Shown: one piece after another, positions 48,443-59,080 of the stretch | How the letters are laid out: each line of letters begins with the position of its first letter | Numbering within the stretch: position 1 is the first letter of the stretch | Source: Pleurodeles waltl | Taxonomy: Eukaryota; Chordata; Amphibia; Caudata; Salamandridae | Direction: 5' to 3' | Length of the DNA: 64,000 nt | Assembly (NCBI RefSeq): GCF_031143425.1 | Contig: NC_090442.1 | Location: 421,245,776 to 421,309,775 of the forward strand | Notes under the pieces: generated by a model | The model's database searches: none | Seen by the model: only the letters and a program-made list of their open reading frames with translations | Told to the model about the DNA's origin: nothing | Translations under genes and position numbers: made by a program

Positions 48443-50941
48443 TGTGAGAAAACAGGGCTGATTGCAGAGGCCCCCTAACTTTTTGCCCCCATTTTCCACT
48501 TTATGCTGGTGTTTTCCTGACTCTGATGGTGCCCTGGGTACTGCTAACCAGTCCCAGGGCCTGTGCTCTGTGTAAAATCAATATGCAAATTAGGCTAATT
48601 ATAATTGGCTAAGTTAACCTACCTATAAGTCCCTAGTATATGGTAGGGCATGTAGGTTTAGGGACCACAGCATAGGTGGTGCACCCATAGGTGCACTGCT
48701 GAGGTGCCCAGTGTCATTTTAAAGGCAGGCCTGCCTTGCTGGCTCCTTTTAAATTAAAGTTATATGCAAATTCGACTTTGGAATTAAAAGTACTTCCAAA
48801 GTCTTAAACTACCTTATCTTTACATATAAGTCACCCCTAAGGTGTGCCCTATGTGCCCCTAGGGCTGGGTGCCATGTAACTATAAGCAGGGACTTTATAA
48901 AAATAGATTTATAAACCCTGGTGAGGTAAAAACAGCCAAATTCGTTTTTCCCTCATTGAAGTAAATGGCCTTCATAGGCTAGAATGGGGAGACTTTATTT
49001 TACATTTTAAAGTCTCCTTAAATGTTGCATACCAAGAATTTGGTATCAAATTAATTGTTGTAATAAATCCCACAACTTCCAGTTGTTGGATTTAATATAA
49101 CTTGTTCAGGTAAAAAGTTTTAGACTTTACCTAAAAAGTTGCCAATTTCAGCCCTGCATTGTTTTTGCTGCTGTGCTCTGATTGGCCAGCCTGCAGCAGC
49201 TTAGCCAAGCTGCCTTGATGAGGTGTGAAGTGGCCTGGCTTCACACAAAGGAATGTGCTTGTGGGAGAGAATCTCCCCTCAGCAGATGGTGAGGCAGGAA
49301 GGGGGAGGGCTGCCAAACTGGTCTTCAAAGGCAGAGAAAGACATTTGCAGCAAGCAGCAACCAGCAACACCCCCACATCCTGCAAACCCCAGACAACTAG
49401 GTGCCCCCTTGATTAGATTAGGAGAGGGCAGGAGAGGGGTGTGTTTATGATTTTTAGCCACACCAGTGGGTGGGCTCAGCCAGATGTAACCTCCAAAAAT
49501 CAGATTCAGCCATGTTGGATTTTTAGAGAATGTTACCTTCTGGGATGGATTTTTGCCACACTTCCCAGGAAGTGGTCATCACAGGCGGACGACCCTGTAC
49601 CTGATTGGAGAACCAGGACCCCCCTGCTTTTCACCCAGGAGCAAGGATAAAACTGGCAGACCTGCACCCACACCTCAGATCCCCACCAGAATTCAACAAG
49701 AAAAGAACTAAAGGAGAAGAAGGACTGCCCTGCTGGACCCCTGGCCTGCACCTGGAACCTACACTCAGAAGGACTGCACCAGCTGCACACTTGGGCTTCA
49801 CCACAAGAAGGACTTTGCCTGGCTTCAACTGGTTCAAGGAGGGACTCCCTGTTTGCTGCAGGTGAAAAATTGCTATCCAGAGTCCCCTGCACCAACTCCT
49901 GAAGAAAGTGACCAGCTGACCACTGTCCAGTGGCCAAAAAGGAGTTTGCGCCAGGTGCATTCTGGGAGTGGTAGTCCGCACCCCCCCAGGACCATCTCAG
50001 AACTTCTGGACCCTTGGGGTGAGCTGTGGACCCCAAAAGAACCTTATAAGAACATCTGGGTGAAGCCCCAGAAGTTTGGAGAAGATTTGAGAATTTTTGT
50101 AAAAAAAGCTCCATAAAGGGACCGACCCGCCGCTGAAATTCTAGCCGGCTTGCCTCAACCGTGACCCGGCCTGATTTGGTGGTTCGTCCCGGTAAAGAAA
50201 AATCTCCGAAAAAGAGACTAAGTCCGAAGGTAAAAAGTTGACCGGGACCTCCCAGCCATCGTATCCGAGAAGGGCTCCATGGACGTCGGATCAAGATCCA
50301 GGTTTACCCCGGTCGAAGGATTTTCACCTCGAAAAAACGACTAAGTCCGAAGGTAAAAATCTCCACCGAGGAATCCAGCATCGCGTATCCGGAGAAGGGC
50401 TCCAGGAGGTCGGATAGGACTGGCAGGTTCGTCCCGCTGAAGAAAATCTTCAAAATAAAGACTAAGTCAGAAGGTAACTTTTTAACCGAGGCCTCCCGCG
50501 ACCTGTAGCCGAGCAGGGCTCCATCACGGTCGGCCTGAAAGTTTCACTTTGCCCCGGTCGAGGTGCAACCAGATGACCCGATTGGCGCTTTTTGTTTCTA
50601 AGCGCTAGAAAAAAAATAATTCTTTAAAAATTCATATCTCTGGTTCCCTTTATCCGATTTTATTCGTTTTGGTGTCATTTTAAAGATAAAAATATAAACT
50701 TTTTTTATTAATTGGTTTTGGATTTTTAAACTGTTTCCTGTGTTTTATTTAATTACTGTTTTGTGATATTTGAATGCTTTACACACTGTCTCCTAAGTTA
50801 AGCCTTGACGCTCGTTGCCAAGCTACCAAGGGTTGAGCTGGGGTTAATTTACTGAGACCTAACTGGACCTAAGTGGAGGTTAGTGGCTTGTTGCTAGGTG
50901 TAGGTACCTACCTGCCCTTACCAATAACCCATTTTCCAACA
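48443..50941. mobile_element. Solo-LTR-like element, 2.5 kb, TSD ATGAC
   Basis: Flanked by ATGAC at 48438-48442 and 50942-50946, with TGTGAG and CCAACA ends. It is related to 33426-35669 and 59081-61282: the left parts share CCTAACTTTTTGCC, GGGTACTGCTAACCAGT and the AAGTCCCTAGTA block, and the right parts share AGTTAAGCCTTGA and CCAAGCTACCAAGGG. The middle differs: instead of the GACGCA block it has a 122-bp tandem repeat (50110-50540). A 253-codon minus-strand frame (50294-49533) is not shared with the other copies and is unlikely to be coding. Confidence 0.75.
50110..50540. repeat. 122-bp tandem repeat inside the LTR
   Basis: Three units of 121-123 bp, marked by GACTAAGTC at about 50216, 50339 and 50460, each followed by (C/A)GAAGGTAA, a GAGGCCTCCC-like stretch, GTATCCGAGAAGGGCTCC and GGTCGGAT. 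Confidence 0.8.
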
Positions 50942-51949
50942 ATGACTATTATAACATTATATTATTATTAACCTCATGAGGATGATACCATAAACAGGAA
51001 ATAGACATGCTGACATGTTCAAACTGAAAAAGGATATCCAAATCAATTTCAGATGTAACACATGAGGACTTTATTAAAACCAAGAAACAAAGGTGGTCAT
51101 TACAACCCTGGCGGACGGTGTTAAAGCGGCGGTAAGACCGCCAACAGGCCGGCGGTAAATAGATTGGAATTATGACCGTGGTGGAAACTGCCAACAAAGA
51201 CAGCCACTTTAACACTCCGACCGCAACGGCGGTACAGACAAACAGCTTGGCGGTCACCGCCAACAGACAGGCGGAAGACAATGTACCGCCCACAGTATCA
51301 CAACCTACCAATCCGCCACCTTTTCCGGGGCAGATTCCCCGCGGACAAAAACACAGCGGAAACAGGACTTCGAAGGGAAAACGGTCACCTCTACATACCC
51401 CACGAGGAATCCGGACGCGATTAAACCTGAGCTGCACATCCTGCCAGCCCTCATCTTCTTGCTCCTCTACCAGGAGCACGAACGCCGGCGGCGAAGACAA
51501 CGGTAAGTACTGCACCTACGACACAGGGGAGGGGGGAGGGAAAAACAGGGACACACACGCAACACCCCCATCCCACCCTCACCCACTACAACACACACAC
51601 TAATACATATTTATACATTATAGTTACACCCCCCAACCCCACCGGAAGAATGCAAAGAAAAAAGGAAATGAGTGTAACCATTGTAATATATTAAAATCAA
51701 GTAAGCAAATATATATATATATATATTCACCATAAACAAAATATACACCAAGCTTAGTAGTCCAGGTAGTGCTCCAATGAAGTCCGTGGAACACTGGGCC
51801 CACACGGTATGGGCGAGGCCCACACAAGATCCCCGACCATGACGGAGAGAACACTGCAGGTGCATCAGAGAGCAAGAAAACAGGCACCTCAGGGGGAAGG
51901 AAAGGGGGGGCACCTCAGCCGGTTGCGTGCACGACGCCAAATCCACGAG

Positions 51950-52390
51950 GGGGCCACATGTCCACTGTTCCATCCTGGGGAGTGCAAAGCCACAGTTTCT
52001 CAAGTCTCTACAGTGGGTGGGTTGCCCACTGTTCAATCCTGGGGAGTGCAAAGCCACAATCTCTCAAGTCTCTACAGTGGTAGGGTTGCCCACTGTTCAA
52101 TCCTGGGGAGTGCAAAGCCACAGTCTCTCAAGTCTCTACAGTGGGTGGGTTGCCCACTGTTCCATCCTGGGGAGTGCAAAGCCACAGTCTCTCAAGTCTA
52201 TACAGTGGGTGGGTTGCCCACTGTTCCATCTTGGGGAGTGCAAAGCCACAGTCTCTCAAGTCTCTACATTGGGTGGGTTACCCACTGTGCCATCCTGGGG
52301 AGTGCAAAGCCACAGTCTCTCAAGTCTATACAGTGGGTGGGTTGCCCACTGTGCCATCCTGGGGAGTGCAAAGCCACAGTCTCTCAAGTG
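51950..52390. repeat. 64-bp tandem repeat, seven units
   Basis: The block GGGGAGTGCAAAGCCACAG recurs at exact 64-base steps (AGTGCA at 51981, 52045, 52109, 52173, 52237, 52301, 52365). Since 64 is not a multiple of three, a stop-free unit gives overlapping open frames in all three registers, which explains the several long frames here. It lies in the terminal region of the Harbinger element. Confidence 0.9.
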
Positions 52391-52672
52391 GATGACAGTC
52401 TCCACTGGTTCTGGAGGGGGCATGGTGCCCAGAGTGCTTCATCCTGCTAAGGACAGAGGTAGTGGATGTATCTCTCCACTGGTTCTGGAGGGGGCATGAT
52501 GCCCAGAGTGCTTCATCTTGCTAAGGGCAGAGGTAGTGGATGCCTTTCTCCACTGGTTCTGGAGGGGGCATGGTGCCCAGAGTGCTTCATCCTGCTAAGG
52601 ACAGAGGTAGTGGATGACAGTCTCCACTGGTTCTGGAGGGGGCTCTGTGCCCAGAGTGCTTCATCCTGCTTG
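52391..52672. repeat. 74-bp tandem repeat, four units
   Basis: AGAGTGCTTCATC recurs at 74-base steps (52431, 52505, 52579, 52653). It directly follows the 64-bp array, with a different unit. Confidence 0.9.
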
Positions 52673-52699
52673 TGACGGACTCAGTAGCGTCAGTGCCCT

Positions 52700-52930
52700 T
52701 GGCGCTCATGGGCCAGCGGTGCTTGTAGCGGCAGTGCCCTCTGTCCCAGCGGGGCTTGTGCTGGCGGTCCTCTCTGTCCCAGTGGGGCTTGTGCTGGTGG
52801 TCCTCTCTAGCCCAGCGGGGCTTGTGCTGGCTGTGGCCTCCTAGGCAGCAGGGCAGGTGCTGGCGGTGGCCTCCTGGGCAGCGGGGATGATGGCGGTGGC
52901 CTCCTGGGCAGCGGGGATGATGGCGGTCTC
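52700..52930 (-). repeat. 33-bp then 30-bp tandem repeats
   Basis: About four 33-bp units containing CAGCGGGGCTTGTGCTGG, then about three 30-bp units containing CTCCTGGGCAGCGGGGATGA. On the minus strand the 30-bp units encode AAQEATAIIP decapeptides at the end of the Myb-like protein, so they extend its C-terminus. Confidence 0.75.
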
Positions 52931-54786
52931 CTCCGCAGTGCTGCTTTTCCCAGACTTTCTGGGTTTCTTGTGGCCCTTCCCCACCTTGGAAGGTGTCGCA
53001 GCTGACTCCACACTCCCACCAGGACCCCTGGGAGTGGCTTTGGTGGCTGGAGTCTTCCCCCTCTCCCGCCTGGCACTGGCCAACTTTTGATGCTTGACAG
53101 GTGGGGGACTGTCCGTGCTATGGCTCCGTGCCACACTGGCTGCCCTGGTGGCCGGTGCACTCCAGATTCCGGTGACTACAGGCTCCACTGGTCCCGGAGA
53201 TGTTGTGGCTGAGGTGCTAGGTTGGGACCTAGTCTGAAGGTGTGCTTGGGATAGGCTGGGGTACAGGGGATTGGGTCTGGGTGGAGGAAGTTGGAGGGGG
53301 GAGGCTAGAGACAGGGACAATGGCTGCCATCAGTGCTGAGGCCAGAGTCTGAAAAGCTCGCTGAAGGGCTGCCTGACCAGAATGAATGCTCTCCAGGAAT
53401 GCATTGGTTTGTTGCAACTGCCTTTCAACACCCTGGATGGCATTCAAAATGGTAGACTGCCCAACAGTGAGGGACCTGAGGAGGTCAATGGCCTCCTCAC
53501 TGAGGGCAGCAGGGGTGACTGGGGCAGGGCCTGAGGTGCCTGGGGCGAAGGTGATGCCCACCCTCCTGGGTGAGCGGGCACGGGGCAAAGGCTGAGGGGC
53601 TGCTGGGAGGGCGGTGCTGGTAGGGGGGGTGGCGGCTGTACCTGTAGATGCGGGGGACACAGATGTTGCCGCCACCACAAGGGAGCTCCCATCAGAGGAC
53701 GAGTCTGTGTCGCTGGTCTCAGCTCCTGTCCCTGCCGTGGAGCTCCCCTCGCCCTCCGTCCCACTGGTGAATTCAGACTCCGTAGTGTCGCCCTCCAGGG
53801 CCATGGGGGATGCAGCTCCCTCGTGCTCCGGTGCCACTGCTCCTCCGCCTGATGATGCTAATGCACACAAGAACAGGGAGACCACAAAAAGGGGGGGGGG
53901 ACGACAGAAGAAAGACATGTTCAGTGCATGCATTACCGCTACCGTTGGCGGACACGACAGACACAGAAGCCCCCTGCACTACGCCGCGCTCTTGGGCTCC
54001 ACTGTTCAATCCCTGGGAAATGGCCTACTAGGCTATGGATGACATCTGCACACATGGATGACTTGGCACTCTACAGAGGTGGGGGTGGGGTGCCACATGG
54101 GCTGCCTTACGGAGGGACCTTGCCTACTAAACTCGCCCTGGCCTAGGGAAACCCACAGCCCACCTCCCCCTCCCAGACACCTCCACTGCACGAAAAATCA
54201 GCAGGATGAGAGTGTACTCACCCCCTTGTAGCTGCTGTGATGCCCTCAAGCGCCCATCCAACTCCGGGTATGCCTCAGCCAGGATCCTGAACATCAGACG
54301 GGCACCCCTCCCACGTTGGGAGGCCATCCCCAGCTGATTCTCTGCTGTCTTCTTGCTCCAGCGGCGAATGTCCTCCCATCTTTTCCGGCAGTGGGTGCTC
54401 CGTCTGTGGTAGACCCCCAGGGTCCGGACGTCCTTGGCGATGGCACGCCAAATATCTTTTTTCTGGTGGGCGCTGACCTACATTAATTGTGCATGGGGAA
54501 AAGAAAAGTTATTACCAACTGCACTGTCACACTCATTGGCCCCCATCCCTACCCTTGCCATGTGGCACATGCACTCACCGTCGTTTCATGCACGCCGCAA
54601 TCCCACCCCCCATCTACATCCACCCCACTCCACACAGGCATAGCCCATACAGCATGCTCCCAGTGTACTTACCTGTTTGTCTGGTGGACCGTAGAGTAGC
54701 GTGTACTGGGGCAGGACCCGGTCCACGAGTTTCTCCAACTCCTCCGATGTGAAGGCAGGGGCCCTTTCCCCAGACACTCGAGCCAT
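52841..54786 (-). CDS. Harbinger SANT/Myb-like protein A, three exons
   Basis: In Harbinger elements the Myb-like protein binds subterminal DNA and recruits the transposase to the nucleus. Exon 1, 54786-54673, starts MARVSGERAPAFTSEELEKL and ends at a GTAAGT donor (complement at 54667-54672). Exon 2, 54477-54222, begins after TAG and holds the rest of the trihelix domain (KKDIWRAIAKDV, then CRKRWEDIRRW), ending at GTGAGT. Exon 3 begins at 53857 after a TTAG acceptor, in phase, with a Ser/Pro/Thr-rich region and a helix (LLRSLTVGQSTILNAIQGVE). One frameshift near 53230-53320 is needed to reach a basic tail (KVGKGHKKPRKSGK) and AAQEATAIIP repeats. Otherwise well preserved. Confidence 0.8.
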
Positions 54787-55263
54787 TGTCTCTTCCAGAC
54801 CGAGGTCACAGCAGCACTTGCAGTGTAGGTCCTCTCCTGTCGAAGATCAGGTATCGAGTGATTGAACAGATAGAAAATGGCGGTCACGTCCGCGGCGCTG
54901 CGTACCGTCACCGCCGGCGTACATCGTCATTGGCTCCTGGGACCCATAGGGTCCAATGTTAACCAATGCAGCATTGCGCCATGGTCTTCGACCGCCTACC
55001 GCGACGGTGTACAACGCCAGCGCAGTTACCTCACATCCCATTGTGCCACTTTAGAGGTCAGGCAGCCGCCATTTCAGCGGCCCACATGGCTTCATTTTGA
55101 AGTGCGTCACACATACCTAGGCCCAGACTCAACACACATACAGGCCACTTTTCGGATTAAGATTTGTGCTCTGTGTAATCTGTGGGTACGTACCTCTGAG
55201 TTGTTTGACTCTGTGCTCGCTGTTGTCCTTCATAGGCACCGTCCGCTGGGACATGTGAGGAGA

Positions 55264-56413
55264 TGGCGGCATCCTCCGGTGTACAGACTGCTGGTGGACC
55301 TGTCGACAATGGAGGGAAGACCTGTGATCATCATATACAGGCTTGACCGTGCCACAATCCAGGAACTGTGTACCCAGCTGGAGCCAGACCTGATGTCAGC
55401 TATCCGCCATCCCACAGGAATCCCCCTCAAGTGCAGGTGCTGTCAGTGCTCCATTTCCTTGCAAGTGGGTCATTTCAAACAACAGTGGCCATAGCATCAG
55501 GGATATCCCAGCCTATGTTTTCAAACGTGTTGTCCAGAGAGAGTGTTGTCTGCCCTGCTGAAACACATGCGGAGCTACATCGTTTTCCCTCAGGTGGAGG
55601 ATTTGCCTACAGTGAAAGGTGATTTCTATGCCCTGGGACATACCCCCAACATCATAGGTGCCATTGATGGGACACATGTGGCTTTGGTTCCCCCCGCAGG
55701 AGTGAACAGGTGTACAGAAACCGGAAGAGTTATCATTCCATGAATGTGCAGATGGTGTGTTTGGCAGACCAGTACATCTCCCATGTGAATGCCAAGTTCC
55801 CTGGCTCAGTGCATGATGCCTACATCCTGCGGAATAGCAGCATCCCTTATGTGATGGGTCAACTCCAGAGGTACCTGTGTGGCTATTAGATGAGCACCTG
55901 GAAGCAAGACAGTGGGAATGGTTGTCTGGGTCTGGGGTTATCCCTACAGGTTAGTGTGTGTCTAACAGTTTTCCCTCGCCATTTGCCGGTGACTCTGTTT
56001 ACCCCAACCTGTCATGGCTACTGACCCCAGTGAGGAATCCCAGGACAAGGGCAGAGGAACGCTACAATGAGGCCGATGGGCGAACACAGCGGATAATCGA
56101 GCGGACCTTCGGTCTCCTGAAGGCCAGGTTCAGGTGCCTCCATATGACAGGTGGATCTCTATTCTACTCACCAAAGAAGGTGTGCCAGATCATCGTGGCC
56201 TGCTGTATGCTTCACAACTTGGCTTTGCGACGACAGGTGCCTTTTCTGCGGGAGGATGGTCCAGATGGCATTGTTGTTGCAGCTGTGGAGCCTGTGGACA
56301 GTGAAGACGAGGAAGCAGAAGAAGAGGACATGGACAACAGGGACTCGGTGATCCAGCAATATTTCAGTGAGGCACAGGTAAGAATACAAACCTGCCTACT
56401 ACATGTACTTTAA
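55264..56413 (+). pseudogene. PIF/Harbinger DDE transposase, frameshifted
   Basis: Nuclease that cuts the element ends, of the HARBI1/DDE_Tnp_4 type. The N-terminal helical region is at about 55330-55430 (RLDRATIQELCTQLEPDL), then LSVLHFLASGSFQ at about 55440 in another frame and GISQPMFSNVLSR. The catalytic core has GAIDGTHV with Asp at 55666-55668, PGSVHDAYILRNS with the second Asp at 55815-55817, and IIERTFGLLKARFRCL with Glu at 56099-56101. The C-terminus is acidic (EDEEAEEEDMD). At least four frame changes (near 55430, 55535, 55700 and 55880) make this copy inactive. It lies between, and opposite to, the two Myb-like genes. Confidence 0.85.
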
Positions 56414-56648
56414 CACTACTACCTCTCTACTGTCTGTCGTTTTCACCCAGTGTATGGTCACTGAGTTGTCACTTTCCCTTACGATTTCACAGATGTGGGT
56501 CCCACTGTGTGACATCTGCTTTGATTCCTCATGGACTAGAGCTGTGTGACATAGGTATGTTGACATTACAATTGAAAGAGCTTTTTGCCACAGTAATTGC
56601 TAATACACTATTCCAAAATCACAGACTGACTCCAGATTGTTTTGTGCT

Positions 56649-58331
56649 TCAAGGGTGTTTATTTAAGTGCAAAATATTGCGGGGGGGGTCCAGTCTATTA
56701 GTCTCACAGGCGCGTTGCCCAAATGGGCATAGGAAGTGGAGCTGGGGCAGTTTAAGGATGGACAGGGTGACTAAGTGGGACAGAAGGATGACATTCAGGG
56801 TGGTCTCATTTCTTGGCAGGGTCTTGGCATCGTTCTCTGTCTTTGTCCTGGATCTCAGGGACCGTTTGCGGGGTGGTTCTCCCTCTGCAGGGGGTGGGGT
56901 GCTGGTGTGGTGGTCCTGTGGCGGTGCCTCCTGTCCACTAGCGCCGGCGGAGGTGGTGGGCAGTTCATCATCCATTCTAGTGTCAGGGGCCCCTTGTTGA
57001 GCCACAGTGTCCCTCCTGGTGTTGAGTACTTCCTTCAGCACCCCTACGATGGTGCCCAAGGTGGAATTGATGGATCTGAGTTCCTCCCTGAAGCCCAAAT
57101 ACTGTTCCTCCTGCAGGCGATGGGTCTCCTAAAACTTGGCCAGTACCATTGCCATTGTCTCCTGGGAGTGGTGGTAGGCTCCCATGATGGAGGAGAGGGC
57201 CTCGTGGAGAGTGGGTTCCCTTGGCCTGTCCTCCCCCTGTCGTACAGCAGCCCTCCCAGTTCCCCTGTGTTCCTGGGCCTCCGTCCCCTGGACCGTGTGC
57301 CCACTGCCACTGCCCCCAGGTCCCTGTTGTTGTTGGGGTGGTGGGTTAGCCTGGGTTCCCTGTAGTGGTGGACACACTGCTGATTGACGTGTCCTGGGGA
57401 CAGAGGTATGGGCCCGCTGGGTGGGTGCTGTGCTGGTGTTTCCAGAGGCGGGAAGCTCTGTGGTGGCCTGTGACTGTGTCAGGGGAAATGACTGTCCCGA
57501 GGTCCCCGATGGGCCGGGCTGGTCATCTAGATCCAGTTGGACAGAGCTGCTGTCATCACTGTGGGACTCTTCTGTTGGTGGTGTGGACAAATGTGGACCC
57601 TCCTGTCCAGTGACGTTGGGTAGGGGTCCTGCAGGGGTATAAAAGGATGTCTATTACATCTGTGTGTGGCATGGTGTGCAATGGGTGGGTGACCGTGTAC
57701 CCCAGTGCTTGCATTCCTGTGTGGGACCTTGTGTGATGATGGTTTAGGGGGGTGTATGGGTTTGTGCAGTGGGCATGCTTTGGTGATGGGTGTCCATGCT
57801 TTGGTGTTGCATGCAGGGTTTGGTGTTGGGATGTGTGGTTTGTGATAATGGGACATCTGTGAGGAGTTGGAGTGATGGGGGTGAGGGTGATGGTGGGGGT
57901 ATGTGATGGCATGCAGGTAGGGTGGGGGATGTAATAGTTAAGATTTGACTTACCAGAGTCCAGTCCGCCATCTACTCCTGCGAGGCCCCAGGATGCAGAA
58001 TCGCCAAGACCTGCTCCTCTCATGTTGTTAGTTGTGGGGGAGGAGGTGGGGGTCCGCCGCCAGTCTGCTGAACCGCCTGGTGGTGTCTTGAGACCACGGA
58101 ACGCACCTTCCCCCGTACGTCGTTCCACCTCTTCCTGATGTCATCCCAACTTCTTGGGTGCTGTCCCACTGCGTTGACCCTGTCCACTATTCTTCGCCAT
58201 AGCTCCATCTTCCTTGCAATGGAGGTGTGCTGCACCTGTGATCCGAATAGCTGCGGCTCTACCCGGACGACTTCTTCCACCATGACCCTGAGCTCCTCCT
58301 CCAAGAACCTGGGGTGTCTTTGCCGTGCCAT
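56649..58331 (-). pseudogene. Harbinger SANT/Myb-like protein C, decayed
   Basis: A second Myb-like gene. Exon 1 starts at 58331 (MARQRHPRFLEEEL) with a trihelix domain: KMELWRRIVDRVN and WDDIRKRWNDVR, then GGGPPPPPPQ. The open frame stops at 58020, but a shifted frame continues to a GTAAGT donor (complement at 57948-57953). Exon 2 begins at 57628 after CCCCTGCAG, encodes an acidic Ser/Gln/Pro-rich stretch and a helix (HEALSSIMGAYHHSQETMAMVLAKF), has a premature TAG (57129-57131) and continues as EEQYLGFREELRSI to a basic motif (RKRSLRSRTK). It is clearly homologous to, but not a copy of, protein A. Confidence 0.75.
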
Positions 58332-59080
58332 GGGGTGGTGTGGGTGATGTGTGGGGTGGTGTGTGTGGTGATAAGTGTGCTGATATGTAGTGGGGTGTTG
58401 TGTGAGGTGCGTGGAAGTTATGTGGGTGATGGTGTTGTGTGCCTGTGGATGCTAGTATTGTTGATGGTGGTGTCTCTCTCTGTGCTTCTTTCTCAATTGT
58501 TGTCATAGGGGTTTGTGGGTGATGTGGGTGTGTGTTTTATATTGTATTGGGTGTGTGGGAGTGGTGTGTGTATGTGTATCCGGTGTGTGTATTTCGATTT
58601 GTCCAATGTGGCTGTGTTTTGTATGTGTGTTTTTATTTTGAGCGCGGCGGTGTGTACCGCCAATGGAATACCGCGGTTGAAAGACCGCCGCGTGGATTCG
58701 TGTGTTGTGATATTGTGGGCGTATTTCTGTTGGCGTGACGGTGGAGGTTTTGTTTTCGCCAGTTTATCCCTGACCTTTGGTGTGGTGGACTTGTGTGGGT
58801 GTCTGAATTTTGGCAGATTCCGTGCTGTGGGTCATAATAGCTGTGTCGGATTTCAGCGGCCGCGGCGGTGTGTTGGCGGTCTTCTGCACGGCGGTAAGCG
58901 GCTTTTACCGCCAATGTTGTAATGAGGGCCAAAGTCACAAATCAACAGTCCCCAAATTTGTCCTGTCAATTATAACAGAAGTCCTACCCGGAATCAGAAG
59001 ACCACACCACTTCGTCCAGCACTGCACTAACAACCCCCAGCTTTCCACTACCAAGTTCAGTAATGCTCCAAAAGCCCTTA

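Larger units (their letters stand above)
51092..58930. mobile_element. Harbinger transposon, 7.8 kb, AAA TSD, three genes
   Basis: Ends GGTGGTCATTACAACCCTGGCGG (left, first 20: GGTGGTCATTACAACCCTGG) and CCAATGTTGTAATGAGGGCC (right), inverted with mismatches, flanked by AAA at 51089-51091 and 58931-58933. The element contains a DDE transposase on the plus strand (55264-56413) and two SANT/Myb-like genes on the minus strand (54786-52841 and 58331-56649). Tandem repeats fill 51950-52930. The transposase is frameshifted but all three catalytic acidic residues are still encoded. Autonomous Harbingers need a transposase and a Myb-like partner. Whether this is one element or a composite of two is considered in the findings. 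Confidence 0.85.

Noticed and set aside
49533..50294. 253-codon minus-strand frame in an LTR-like element
   Set aside because: It is absent from the other two copies and runs through the 122-bp tandem repeat. No known domain.
51809..52499. Overlapping open frames of 190-213 codons
   Set aside because: They arise from a stop-free 64-bp tandem unit, which cycles through all three frames. No domain and no splice context.
51950..52672. CRISPR-like array
   Set aside because: Units are directly adjacent with no unique spacers, and the genome is eukaryotic.
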